Shown here: positions 1-4,987 of the stretch, in pieces
How positions within the stretch are numbered: the first letter of the stretch is position 1
Layout of the letters: every line of letters starts with the position of its first letter
IMG/VR virus record: IMGVR_UViG_3300007640_005663
Location: 1 to 29,699 of that record
Source: a virus
Strand: one strand, 5' to 3'
DNA: 29,699 nucleotides
Notes under the pieces: generated by a model
What the model was told of the DNA's origin: nothing
Seen by the model: only the letters and a program-made list of their open reading frames with translations
Databases searched by the model: none
Program-made: the position numbers and the translations under genes

Positions 1-33
1 GATGATGACAACGCTCTTATGGAGGACTTCTAA
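1..33 (+). CDS. C-terminal end of an upstream gene (partial)
   Basis: Frame 1 reads an acidic tail, DDDNALMEDF, and then TAA at 31-33. The next gene starts at 35 with its ribosome site (GGAGG) inside these last codons, so this looks like the end of a real upstream gene in the same operon. The function cannot be judged from ten residues. Confidence 0.6.
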   Translation, partial: DDDNALMEDF

Positions 34-34
34 T

Positions 35-283
35 ATGAAAAACACAACGATGAAAGCAGCAACACTTGCAGACATGGTCGGCTTGTTGAACCAGTTGGAA
101 TGCAAGTTGGCAACACTGGATGCTTTGGACCGCGACTTTACACAAGACGGCAGCTTTGACCTTACAGATCAAGTTAGCACAATGACACGCAGCTTGAGCC
201 GTTTGACTGATGCTGTAGTCCGTGCCAACCGTGTTAATGGTGTAGACGCAGAGTATGATCATCTTTTTGGGGGGACAGCATAA
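35..283 (+). CDS. Small hypothetical protein, 82 aa
   Basis: I do not recognise this protein. The ATG at 35 is preferred over the in-frame ATG at 2 because GGAGG at 20-24 sits correctly before it and the ATG at 2 lies within the end of the upstream gene. The N-terminal half is rich in spaced Leu, Met and Ala (LADMVGLLNQLECKLATL) and looks helical. The protein is short and soluble, with no signal peptide or cysteine cluster. Its TAA overlaps the ATG of the next gene (TAATG), so the two are probably translationally coupled. It belongs to a run of tiny early-type phage genes whose promoter lies left of the window. Confidence 0.75.
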   Translation: MKNTTMKAATLADMVGLLNQLECKLATLDALDRDFTQDGSFDLTDQVSTMTRSLSRLTDAVVRANRVNGVDAEYDHLFGGTA

Positions 284-426
284 TGTATGAAGTCCGCGAT
301 TATCTAACTGATGAACTCGTAGCCATGTGCAGCCGCAAACAGGATGCGGTAGCACTGATCCGCACAGGATTGGACAGCCAAAAATTAATTGTAAAAAAAG
401 TCGAAAAAGATCAAAAAAGAGGTTGA
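283..426 (+). CDS. Very small basic protein, 47 aa
   Basis: This ORF is too short for most gene callers. It starts inside the stop codon of the previous gene (TAATG, 281-285) and runs MYEVRDYLTDEL onward to a strongly basic tail (KKVEKDQKRG). The coupling and the absence of a gap on either side argue that it is translated. Its TGA at 424-426 lies inside the TTGACA -35 box of the next promoter, which packs gene end and promoter together. The function is unknown. The basic tail would suit nucleic-acid or protein binding, but that is only a guess. Confidence 0.6.
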   Translation: MYEVRDYLTDELVAMCSRKQDAVALIRTGLDSQKLIVKKVEKDQKRG

Positions 427-451
427 CATTCTGAGAACGAATGACTATATT
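423..451 (+). promoter_or_regulatory. Sigma70-type promoter (early)
   Basis: TTGACA (423-428), a 17-bp spacer and TATATT (446-451). This is close to consensus, with a predicted start near 458. It serves the genes at 487 and 696. The same -35/-10/leader geometry recurs at 878-934. Confidence 0.8.
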
Positions 452-458
452 ATATGTA

Positions 459-479
459 TAGGGCAAACAAGCAAAGAGG
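459..479 (+). repeat. Promoter leader repeat, copy 1
   Basis: The 5' leader after the predicted start carries AGGGCAA, CAAG and CAAAGAGG in that order. It matches 914-934 almost base for base apart from single-base insertions. It ends in the ribosome site of the gene at 487. The distances from the -35 and -10 boxes are the same in both copies. Confidence 0.75.
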
Positions 480-486
480 GTACAAA

Positions 487-699
487 ATGCTTACAGCACA
501 CCAAACACAGCAAATCATGTTCAAACTTCGTTGCGCCGCAGAGCGTGACCCTAACGATGTGATTGCCAATGCTTGCAGCCAACTTGCATTTGAACTAGAA
601 CTGCCACGCCGTGCAACTGAACTAACAGACATGGACCGCCAGCTTATTGCTTACGCATTTAAGAAAGACTATGCACCATTGAAAGGAGTTGCAGCATGA
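487..699 (+). CDS. Small hypothetical protein, 70 aa
   Basis: No family is recognised. The ATG at 487 is chosen over the in-frame ATG at 454 because it follows GAGGG (476-480), and because 454 would lie upstream of the predicted transcription start near 458. The product (MLTAHQTQQIMFKLRCAAER onward) looks wholly helical and soluble, with a C-terminal LIAYAFKKDYAPLKG segment. It overlaps the next gene by an ATGA junction at 696-699, and AAGGAG at 683-688 serves that next start. It is probably an early host-interaction or accessory protein, judged by its position behind a strong host-type promoter only. Confidence 0.75.
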   Translation: MLTAHQTQQIMFKLRCAAERDPNDVIANACSQLAFELELPRRATELTDMDRQLIAYAFKKDYAPLKGVAA

Positions 700-872
700 A
701 GACCGTAGATCAAACGCTGGAGCAGTTGGACAACCTGTTGGATGATGTGGACGAACTGATCAATGAGCTGCCACTGAGCAACGAGCGCAAGCATCAACTC
801 ACCAGTATGCTATACAACCTGTGGATGGAAGTAGAACACGACATAGAACTGCGTCCCACAGACTTTGCATAA
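696..872 (+). CDS. Small acidic helical protein, 58 aa
   Basis: The ATG at 696 overlaps the preceding TGA (ATGA), with AAGGAG at 683-688. The sequence is strongly acidic and Leu-spaced (LEQLDNLLDDVDELINELPL), as expected for a short coiled coil, and ends in ELRPTDFA. No family is recognised. An acidic coiled-coil peptide of this size could bind a protein partner or mimic nucleic acid; that is inference from composition. The stop is followed after only 5 nt by the next TTGACA promoter. Confidence 0.7.
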   Translation: MKTVDQTLEQLDNLLDDVDELINELPLSNERKHQLTSMLYNLWMEVEHDIELRPTDFA

Positions 873-877
873 ACTGG

Positions 878-906
878 TTGACAACAAACACTGCATGTCG
901 TAAAGT
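878..906 (+). promoter_or_regulatory. Sigma70-type promoter, second copy
   Basis: TTGACA (878-883), a 17-bp spacer and TAAAGT (901-906). The -10 box is weaker than at 446-451, but every spacing to the shared leader is identical (37 nt from the first base of the -35 box to the AGGG leader). It drives the gene at 943. Confidence 0.7.
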
Positions 907-913
907 ATACACA

Positions 914-934
914 TAGGGCAACAAGACAAAGAGG
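914..934 (+). repeat. Promoter leader repeat, copy 2
   Basis: Near-identical to 459-479 (AGGGCAA, CAAG, CAAAGAGG). It begins at the predicted transcription start and ends in the GAGGAG ribosome site of the gene at 943. Confidence 0.75.
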
Positions 935-942
935 AGCAACAC

Positions 943-1299
943 ATGTCTTACACCGTAACAGAACTCAAGAACATCGTAGCTGAAGCACAAGCAGAAGCAG
1001 CCGCTGCCGCAGAACAATATGAAAACAAACACTTTCCCAATAGTGGCTGGGGAGCATGTGGCTTTGCTTGGGTAAACATCTACTCACACAATGATACAAA
1101 GCTGAAAGGCAACAGCAAGCTGGGCCGTGCGCTAAAGGCAGCAGGTGTTACACAGGACTGGACTCGTACCTTTAGCATTTGGAATCCTAGCAAGTATCCT
1201 ACACAGAACGTGGACACGCTAGAAGCAGGTGCACGAGCAGCAGCAGCAGTGTTCAAACGCTATGGCTTCACAGCATATGCAGGTTCAAGATTAGATTAA
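943..1299 (+). CDS. Conserved phage hypothetical protein, 118 aa
   Basis: The protein has three visible parts: an Ala/Glu-rich N-terminal helix (about residues 7-26, EAQAEAAAAAEQ), a central GACGFAWVNIY segment (37-47), and a C-terminal KRYGFTAYAGSRLD end. I believe proteins with this central segment and the GSRLD ending occur in marine T4-like phages, but only as unnamed proteins; this is from memory. The start is supported by GAGGAG at 931-936. It is the only gene between its own promoter (878-906) and the terminator at 1325-1352, so it is probably a strongly expressed single-gene early transcript. No catalytic motif is seen. Confidence 0.8.
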   Translation: MSYTVTELKNIVAEAQAEAAAAAEQYENKHFPNSGWGACGFAWVNIYSHNDTKLKGNSKLGRALKAAGVTQDWTRTFSIWNPSKYPTQNVDTLEAGARAAAAVFKRYGFTAYAGSRLD

Positions 1300-1324
1300 T
1301 TTGTGTTGGCGTTGGTCAAGAACT

Positions 1325-1352
1325 ATGGTCGCTCGGGCGGCCATTTTTTTTT
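1325..1352 (+). terminator. Rho-independent terminator
   Basis: Stem ATGGTCGC (1325-1332), loop TCGG, and GCGGCCAT (1337-1344): eight pairs including one G-T, followed at once by a T-run to 1352. It closes the early + strand gene cluster. Confidence 0.88.
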
Positions 1353-1556
1353 GGCAGGTCGGTAGAGAAAAAATAAAAAAACGATCGAGGCCGGCCGGCG
1401 TAATAAATGTAATAAAAACAATGACTTAGCAGTAGCTTAATGGGGTGTAGAATTCACCACCCTGAAACTATAAGTACTTCCCTATAATTTTTTGCGCAGC
1501 AAATTTTTTTACCCTGTAGGACCCTTTTCGAAGGAAAGCGGCTCTCAGACCCATTT

Positions 1557-1580
1557 GGGGACAAAAGTCTTTTTGTCCTC
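1557..1580 (+). repeat. 10-bp hairpin
   Basis: GGGGACAAAA (1557-1566) pairs with TTTTGTCCTC (1571-1580) across a GTCT loop, with one G-T pair. It carries no T-run beyond the stem, so it is not a typical terminator on the + strand. Confidence 0.7.
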
Positions 1581-1586
1581 TATCAG

Positions 1587-1604
1587 AAGAGTGATATCAC
1601 TCTT
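1587..1604. repeat. 18-bp perfect palindrome
   Basis: AAGAGTGATATCACTCTT reads the same on both strands, centred on GATATC. It is longer than expected by chance in so short a region. It may be a dimeric protein-binding operator or a hairpin arm, and is followed 6 bases after the preceding hairpin. Confidence 0.75.
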
Positions 1605-1683
1605 GTATTAACGTACTCGATCCGATCTACTGCGAGTTCACGGAGTGCTCGAGCTGTACAGCGTATGCTGGACATTCAACGTG

Positions 1684-1691
1684 TATAAATA
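1684..1691 (+). promoter_or_regulatory. T4-type late promoter octamer
   Basis: Exact TATAAATA, 5 nt before the ATG at 1697. In T4 the late start site lies about 6 nt after the octamer, which would be the A of this ATG. Confidence 0.6.
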
Positions 1692-1696
1692 TTTGT

Positions 1697-1936
1697 ATGA
1701 ATCAATACTTTGTTCAAGTACACAGAGCATCGCTAGATCCATTCAATTACCCACATTTGGGTAAAGTTCAGTATTTCAAAGTAGAATTAATCTATCATGG
1801 ATTTCGATTGATAGAGCATCCAGACTTTCCAGGACCATATAGAGCAAGATTCATAGCATTACATAGTAAACGGTCAATGATAAGTTATGTAGCATTAAAG
1901 TATACGGATGTTGATTTTTCTTATAAATACCTTTAG
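1697..1936 (+). CDS. Hypothetical protein, 79 aa
   Basis: The product (MNQYFVQVHRASLDPFNYPH onward) is rich in aromatics and basic residues, with no signal peptide or membrane segment. No family is recognised. No ribosome site precedes the ATG; instead TATAAATA ends 5 nt upstream, the same arrangement as at 2262. The last codons contain the next late octamer (1922-1929), and the stop overlaps the first base of the inverted-repeat element. The ORF is isolated within a non-coding region, so it could be fortuitous. The promoter placement and normal-looking composition favour a real late gene. Confidence 0.5.
   Translation: MNQYFVQVHRASLDPFNYPHLGKVQYFKVELIYHGFRLIEHPDFPGPYRARFIALHSKRSMISYVALKYTDVDFSYKYL
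1922..1929 (+). promoter_or_regulatory. T4-type late promoter octamer before the inverted-repeat element
   Basis: Exact TATAAATA. Six bases (1930-1935) separate it from G1936, the first base of the 12-bp arm of the element at 1936-2035, so the predicted transcript begins at or within a base of that arm. No ORF starts here. Confidence 0.55.
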
Positions 1937-2035
1937 GTATACAGCGTTATAGACCCAATGGACGGTATAGTCTTTTTGCGTAGGATATAGTCGCTATGTT
2001 ATTATAAAAGCATTGTGAGATCTACGCTGTATACC
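1936..2035 (+). ncRNA. Candidate structured small RNA closed by a 12-bp inverted repeat
   Basis: GGTATACAGCGT (1936-1947) and ACGCTGTATACC (2024-2035) are perfect reverse complements around 76 nt. Inside, further pairing is possible: CAATG (about 1956-1960) with CATTG (2011-2015), GGAC with GTCT around GGTATA, and ATATAG-TCG-CTATGT (1985-1999). A late-promoter octamer ends just before the element. There is no ORF. The size and closed fold would suit a stable phage RNA. A recombination or inversion site with inverted arms is the main alternative. No known RNA family is recognised. Confidence 0.45.
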
Positions 2036-2248
2036 AGTAAAACACTTCACCGCTTCGTTAGATACCATATGACGTGTCGTTAGGCACCGTATGACACGGT
2101 AAGGGATTTTTTTATTTTATATATCCAAATAGTAGTGTGGGTGCTAAAACCGCAAGCAGCTACGCTGCTGTTAGGAAAATGCGTTTACCGCAAGCGGCTT
2201 TTTGGCGGCGCAGACCTTTCAGGCTTTTGGGCTGTTTCACTCGTGTAT
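2036..2248 (+). other. Non-coding stretch with repeated motifs and stem-loops
   Basis: No credible gene. Two near-direct repeats of the form ACC-A/G-TATGAC lie at about 2063-2072 and 2086-2095. The second forms ACCGT-ATGAC-ACGGT (2086-2100), followed 6 nt later by seven T residues, a weak terminator candidate. CCGCAAGCAGC (2150-2160) recurs as CCGCAAGCGGC (2188-2198). AGCAGC-TAC-GCTGCT (about 2155-2169) is a clean stem, and the second CCGCAAGC copy is followed by a T-run. These may end the transcripts of the upstream elements. Confidence 0.45.
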
Positions 2249-2256
2249 TATAAATA
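2249..2256 (+). promoter_or_regulatory. T4-type late promoter octamer
   Basis: Exact TATAAATA, 5 nt before the ATG at 2262. The following bases (TATAAATAT, then ATGAA after a short gap) resemble those at 1684-1701, so the two promoter/start units look related. Confidence 0.65.
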
Positions 2257-2261
2257 TCGTG

Positions 2262-2780
2262 ATGAACGTATTACCCGCTTGGATGGCCACAGGTTTGCTG
2301 CCATGTGATTATTCACCAGATCATTGTATAGTTATAGATCAATACACTGCTGAACAAGGTTACAATAGACTTTGCAGTGAAGTAGGTCATGTGGAACGCA
2401 CATGGGATATACCAGATCCTGTGTACATAGACTTCAAGTGTGGGCATTTTTGGCAATGGGATTTGTTGCGACAACATTTGAGACCAGGAGATGCACAGGT
2501 ATTACATGCAGTTAACGATCTGTTCAAACCACCTGATACACATCATAGTTGGTGGGAAGGCATTGATGAATTGTGTGCTTTGCCCAATCAACACAGCATA
2601 CACTTGGATCTAGTCAATAGATGCGTCACTGATGATCATGCAGGTTTACAAGCTGTGTTGTTGAATACCAATTTCTTTACTATACAATACACTGCTGTAG
2701 GCACGGATAATTGGGGCACAACTTGGCAGTTGCGACATCCTCTTGTGGGGCAAACATTTACCAGGATATACGACGACTAA
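2262..2780 (+). CDS. Hypothetical late protein, 172 aa
   Basis: The ATG at 2262 is chosen over the in-frame ATG at 2202 because a late octamer lies just 5 nt upstream; the earlier start lies in a T-rich hairpin and upstream of the promoter. The protein is rich in Trp, His and Cys (PCDYSPDHC near residues 14-22; CGHFWQWDLL near 60-69; HHSWWEGIDELC near 95-106), with no obvious signal peptide. No family is recognised. Its TAA lies within the CTAAATA element before the probable lysis gene, so the pair may be expressed together late. Spaced Cys/His pairs could bind metal, but no classical finger spacing is seen. Confidence 0.65.
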   Translation: MNVLPAWMATGLLPCDYSPDHCIVIDQYTAEQGYNRLCSEVGHVERTWDIPDPVYIDFKCGHFWQWDLLRQHLRPGDAQVLHAVNDLFKPPDTHHSWWEGIDELCALPNQHSIHLDLVNRCVTDDHAGLQAVLLNTNFFTIQYTAVGTDNWGTTWQLRHPLVGQTFTRIYDD

Positions 2781-2783
2781 ATA
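2777..2783 (+). promoter_or_regulatory. Late-promoter-like CTAAATA
   Basis: CTAAATA lies 4 nt before the ATG at 2788 and overlaps the stop of the upstream gene. It lacks the first TA of the exact octamer, so it is weaker evidence than at 1684 or 2249. Variants ending in TAAATA recur before several starts in this window. Confidence 0.4.
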
Positions 2784-2787
2784 TTAC

Positions 2788-3291
2788 ATGAGGGGTTCGA
2801 TTGCAATATTCGTGTTCTTGGGTGCCTGTGGGACCATTGACACAAAAGACTCGGTTGTAACAGCGCAACCATATATAGGATTAGAAGAACGTGCAGATAG
2901 ATCAGAGATACGTGCATTTACGGGCGTTGATCCTGTGCGTACAGAATGGTGTGCAGCCTTTGCCAATGCTGTACTAGAACTAGACGGTATTCCCAGTTTA
3001 AATGATCAAACACGTTATCCACCGTTGATGGCACGTAGTTTTCTGTATTGGGGAACTCGTGTAGAACGTGTTGATATACAGCGTGGAGATGTAGTTGTTT
3101 TTCCTCGAGGAAATCAAGGTTGGCAAGGACATGTTGGATTTTATGTCAAAACACAAACACACAACGATCGAGAATACTGGGTAATACTAGGAGGCAATCA
3201 AGAAAACCGTGTGCGTTATGATTTGTTTGATCCTCACAGAGCAATTGGTATTAGACGTCATATGTCTCCTGTCGCCATTGCGCAAAAGTAA
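2788..3291 (+). CDS. Lipobox-bearing CHAP/NlpC-type cysteine hydrolase, probable lysis protein
   Basis: Predicted peptidoglycan amidase/endopeptidase, 167 aa. An N-terminal MRGSIAIFVFLGAC segment has a short basic start, a hydrophobic stretch and a lipobox LGAC with Cys14 as the acylated residue. The catalytic part follows: Cys55 in EWCAAFANAV, GDVVVF near 101-106, His115 in GHVGFY, and Asn137 in GGNQ, a plausible Cys-His-Asn triad as in CHAP-like enzymes of the TIGR02594 kind (family name from memory). The start at 2788 rather than 2743 puts the signal at the N-terminus and follows CTAAATA. The 3' end overlaps the convergent polymerase gene by 41 nt. It is probably a membrane-anchored endolysin or tail hydrolase; a secreted lipoprotein form is unusual for a phage endolysin. 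Confidence 0.72.
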   Translation: MRGSIAIFVFLGACGTIDTKDSVVTAQPYIGLEERADRSEIRAFTGVDPVRTEWCAAFANAVLELDGIPSLNDQTRYPPLMARSFLYWGTRVERVDIQRGDVVVFPRGNQGWQGHVGFYVKTQTHNDREYWVILGGNQENRVRYDLFDPHRAIGIRRHMSPVAIAQK

Positions 3292-4897
3292 ACAATCTTG
3301 CATCTGTACAATTGATGTAATCTGAGTTGTTTTGGTGTCTAACAACTCCGCTACCACTGACTATGTCGCCGTCTCTATACTGAAACGGCTTTTGTATGGT
3401 TACATCTACGTATTCACCATAGTTGGTGCCCAGTGTGAGGAATGTAACATAGCGTCCGTTGCGGCCACGGAATGTTCTACCGTTGGCAATAACACCAGCA
3501 AAGTTTACACGTTCTAAGAAACGCTGTTGTACACCTAGTCCACGTGGAAATCCTCTGTGCCACCAACCAGGTTCAGTTAGTATGTTTCGTCTGTGTGCTT
3601 CTGTTTGATACACCCAGCTTCTATAGCTTCCTTGGCAGTGACGGAGGTTGGCTCTCCAGAAGGCTTCTGGGTTGTGTGCTTTTTGGTATGCCAGTGCCCA
3701 GATGAGTCTTCCGAGATTAACAGCATGAGCGCGGCATAGTCCGAAACCGGATAACTCCTGTAGTGCAGCCATGGCCTGTGCTCGTTGAGGGTTGTTTCCC
3801 AAGCGTTCCACAAACTCCAAAATCTTTTCATCATTCTTTTTGGCAAACGCCCTACGGTATGAATCAGCTTCATATGCATCTACTCCTATAATGCTACTTA
3901 TAATTTCTATAGCATCGTCTTCAAATACAATGCTGTCTTGTGTTGCTTCTTGCGACCAGTCTTGGAACACTGCTGCTTTTTGTCTTCCGCTCATAGCAAC
4001 AGGTCGTACAAGGGCTGTAGCAAACACACAATCCTGTACACAGGTAGGTTGTATTGCACGGAATAGTCTACGCATAGCAGGGCTTTCCCCTTGTGTAACA
4101 CCTAGTACATCGCCTCTAGCAAGCAATGCTGCTGTTGCTGCATCCTCTTCAGGATAGTCTTCTAATGCTGTATGCGGGTCTATTTCCAGTAGTTGACTCA
4201 AGCCTCTATTGGCCAGTATGTCAACTTTGAGGTGTTCAAGATCCTCAACTTCGTGTTTGTCTAATAATATTTGGTTGTCTTCTGAGATAAGTGATTTAGG
4301 TAGTTTTCTAGTGAACATAACGATGCCTCCACAATGTTTTGATATTGCTCTTTTTTTGCCTAGTAATTTACGCTCTATGCGTTTTGCTTCTGTAGGATCT
4401 ACACCTACTGATTCATATGTAAAGTTTCTAGGAAGTCTACCTGTGGCGCCCAATCGTTTGGCTGCCTCACGTTTGGCACTTTTTGGTTTGTACGTGACAT
4501 AGTTGCTCAACCTTGCCGTCATGCCGGGCCACTTTTTGAATATGCGATTCATAACTTCACCTTGTCGCCAATGTTCAAAATCGATATCAACATCCGGTAG
4601 GTCATCACGCAGTGGGTTCATAAACCGTGCCACAGGTATCTTCCACTTGATGGGATCCACGTCTGTAATCCCAAGCAAGTAACACACTAGACTACTGCCC
4701 GCTGATCCACGTGTCATGTGTTTGATATCAGTGGTAAGATCTATAATGTCACAAATTTGTAGGAAGTATTCTGTGAAGCGTAGGTCTAGTATTAACTCAA
4801 ACTCTTCAACTAGTCTCTCTTGATATTCTGTACCTTCAGGTACTGGCCTTTTAAATCTGTCATAAAGCCTTTGTATATTTTCTAAATCTGTTTTCAT
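3251..4897 (-). CDS. dnaE: DnaE-like (family C) DNA polymerase core, no PHP domain
   Basis: 548 aa, resembling bacterial DNA polymerase III alpha (about 1,160 aa in E. coli) but missing the whole N-terminal PHP region. Visible in order: RGSAGSSLVCYLLGITDVD (63-81); the palm motif PDVDIDF with Asp104 and Asp106; KHCGGIVM (187-194); LKVDIL with the third acidic residue Asp226; GVTQGESPAMRRLF (about 266-279); a helical segment ending in LAYQKAHNPEAFWRANL (401-417); and a C-terminal OB-like part from about 464. All three expected catalytic Asp are present. AGAGG precedes the ATG, and only 90 nt separate it from the helicase gene upstream, so a lost PHP exon-like piece cannot be hidden there. It may be a repair/translesion or replicative polymerase. 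It overlaps the + strand hydrolase gene at its end. Confidence 0.88.
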   Translation of the reverse strand: MKTDLENIQRLYDRFKRPVPEGTEYQERLVEEFELILDLRFTEYFLQICDIIDLTTDIKHMTRGSAGSSLVCYLLGITDVDPIKWKIPVARFMNPLRDDLPDVDIDFEHWRQGEVMNRIFKKWPGMTARLSNYVTYKPKSAKREAAKRLGATGRLPRNFTYESVGVDPTEAKRIERKLLGKKRAISKHCGGIVMFTRKLPKSLISEDNQILLDKHEVEDLEHLKVDILANRGLSQLLEIDPHTALEDYPEEDAATAALLARGDVLGVTQGESPAMRRLFRAIQPTCVQDCVFATALVRPVAMSGRQKAAVFQDWSQEATQDSIVFEDDAIEIISSIIGVDAYEADSYRRAFAKKNDEKILEFVERLGNNPQRAQAMAALQELSGFGLCRAHAVNLGRLIWALAYQKAHNPEAFWRANLRHCQGSYRSWVYQTEAHRRNILTEPGWWHRGFPRGLGVQQRFLERVNFAGVIANGRTFRGRNGRYVTFLTLGTNYGEYVDVTIQKPFQYRDGDIVSGSGVVRHQNNSDYINCTDARLFTFAQWRQETYDV

Positions 4898-4948
4898 GTT
4901 AGCCTCTTGTAGTCTAAATATTTTGCCTAGCGTTTTTTAAACGCAAGT

Positions 4949-4955
4949 TATTTAG
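4949..4955 (-). promoter_or_regulatory. Late-promoter-like CTAAATA plus 5' hairpin
   Basis: On the minus strand CTAAATA (4955 to 4949) is followed by a GCGTTT/AAACGC stem with a 3-nt loop (4930-4944). The hairpin would lie at the very 5' end of a transcript for the DnaE-like gene. The hairpin could instead be a partial terminator for the helicase transcript, though it lacks a T-run after the stem. Confidence 0.35.
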
Positions 4956-4987
4956 TCTCAAGATTCGTTGGCAAAAATAATTTTTGA

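Larger units (their letters stand above)
1353..1683. other. Hairpin-rich stretch without a gene
   Basis: No ORF of useful length on either strand. The stretch holds a GC-rich block (GGCCGGCCGG near 1390), a TTTGC/GCAAA stem flanked by T-runs near 1490-1507, the 10-bp hairpin at 1557-1580, the 18-bp palindrome at 1587-1604, ACTCG/CGAGT arms (about 1615-1637) and a short CAGC-GTAT-GCTG hairpin near 1660-1671. It could be a structured transcript, an origin-like region or a processing region. Nothing visible decides between these. Confidence 0.5.

Noticed and set aside
17-466. 149-aa minus-strand ORF over the early genes
   Set aside because: Cys-rich, unnatural composition, no ribosome site, and fully antisense to several coupled + genes.
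1420-1480. tRNA-like stretch with a GGTG/CACC stem and a 7-nt loop
   Set aside because: The base before the would-be anticodon is A rather than T, the D-arm does not close and no T-arm with GTTCGA-type loop follows.
1936-2035. Invertible DNA element or insertion-sequence ends
   Set aside because: The 12-bp arms surround only 76 nt with no recombinase or transposase gene near, and no target duplications are seen outside the arms. Kept as an alternative only.
1353-2260. Giant ornate phage RNA (GOLLD-like) spanning the whole gap
   Set aside because: The size range would fit, but the stretch is interrupted by an ORF with its own promoter and no recognised motif order is seen.
3792-4502. Two + strand ORFs inside the DnaE-like gene
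   Set aside because: Antisense shadows with Ser-rich composition and no start signals.
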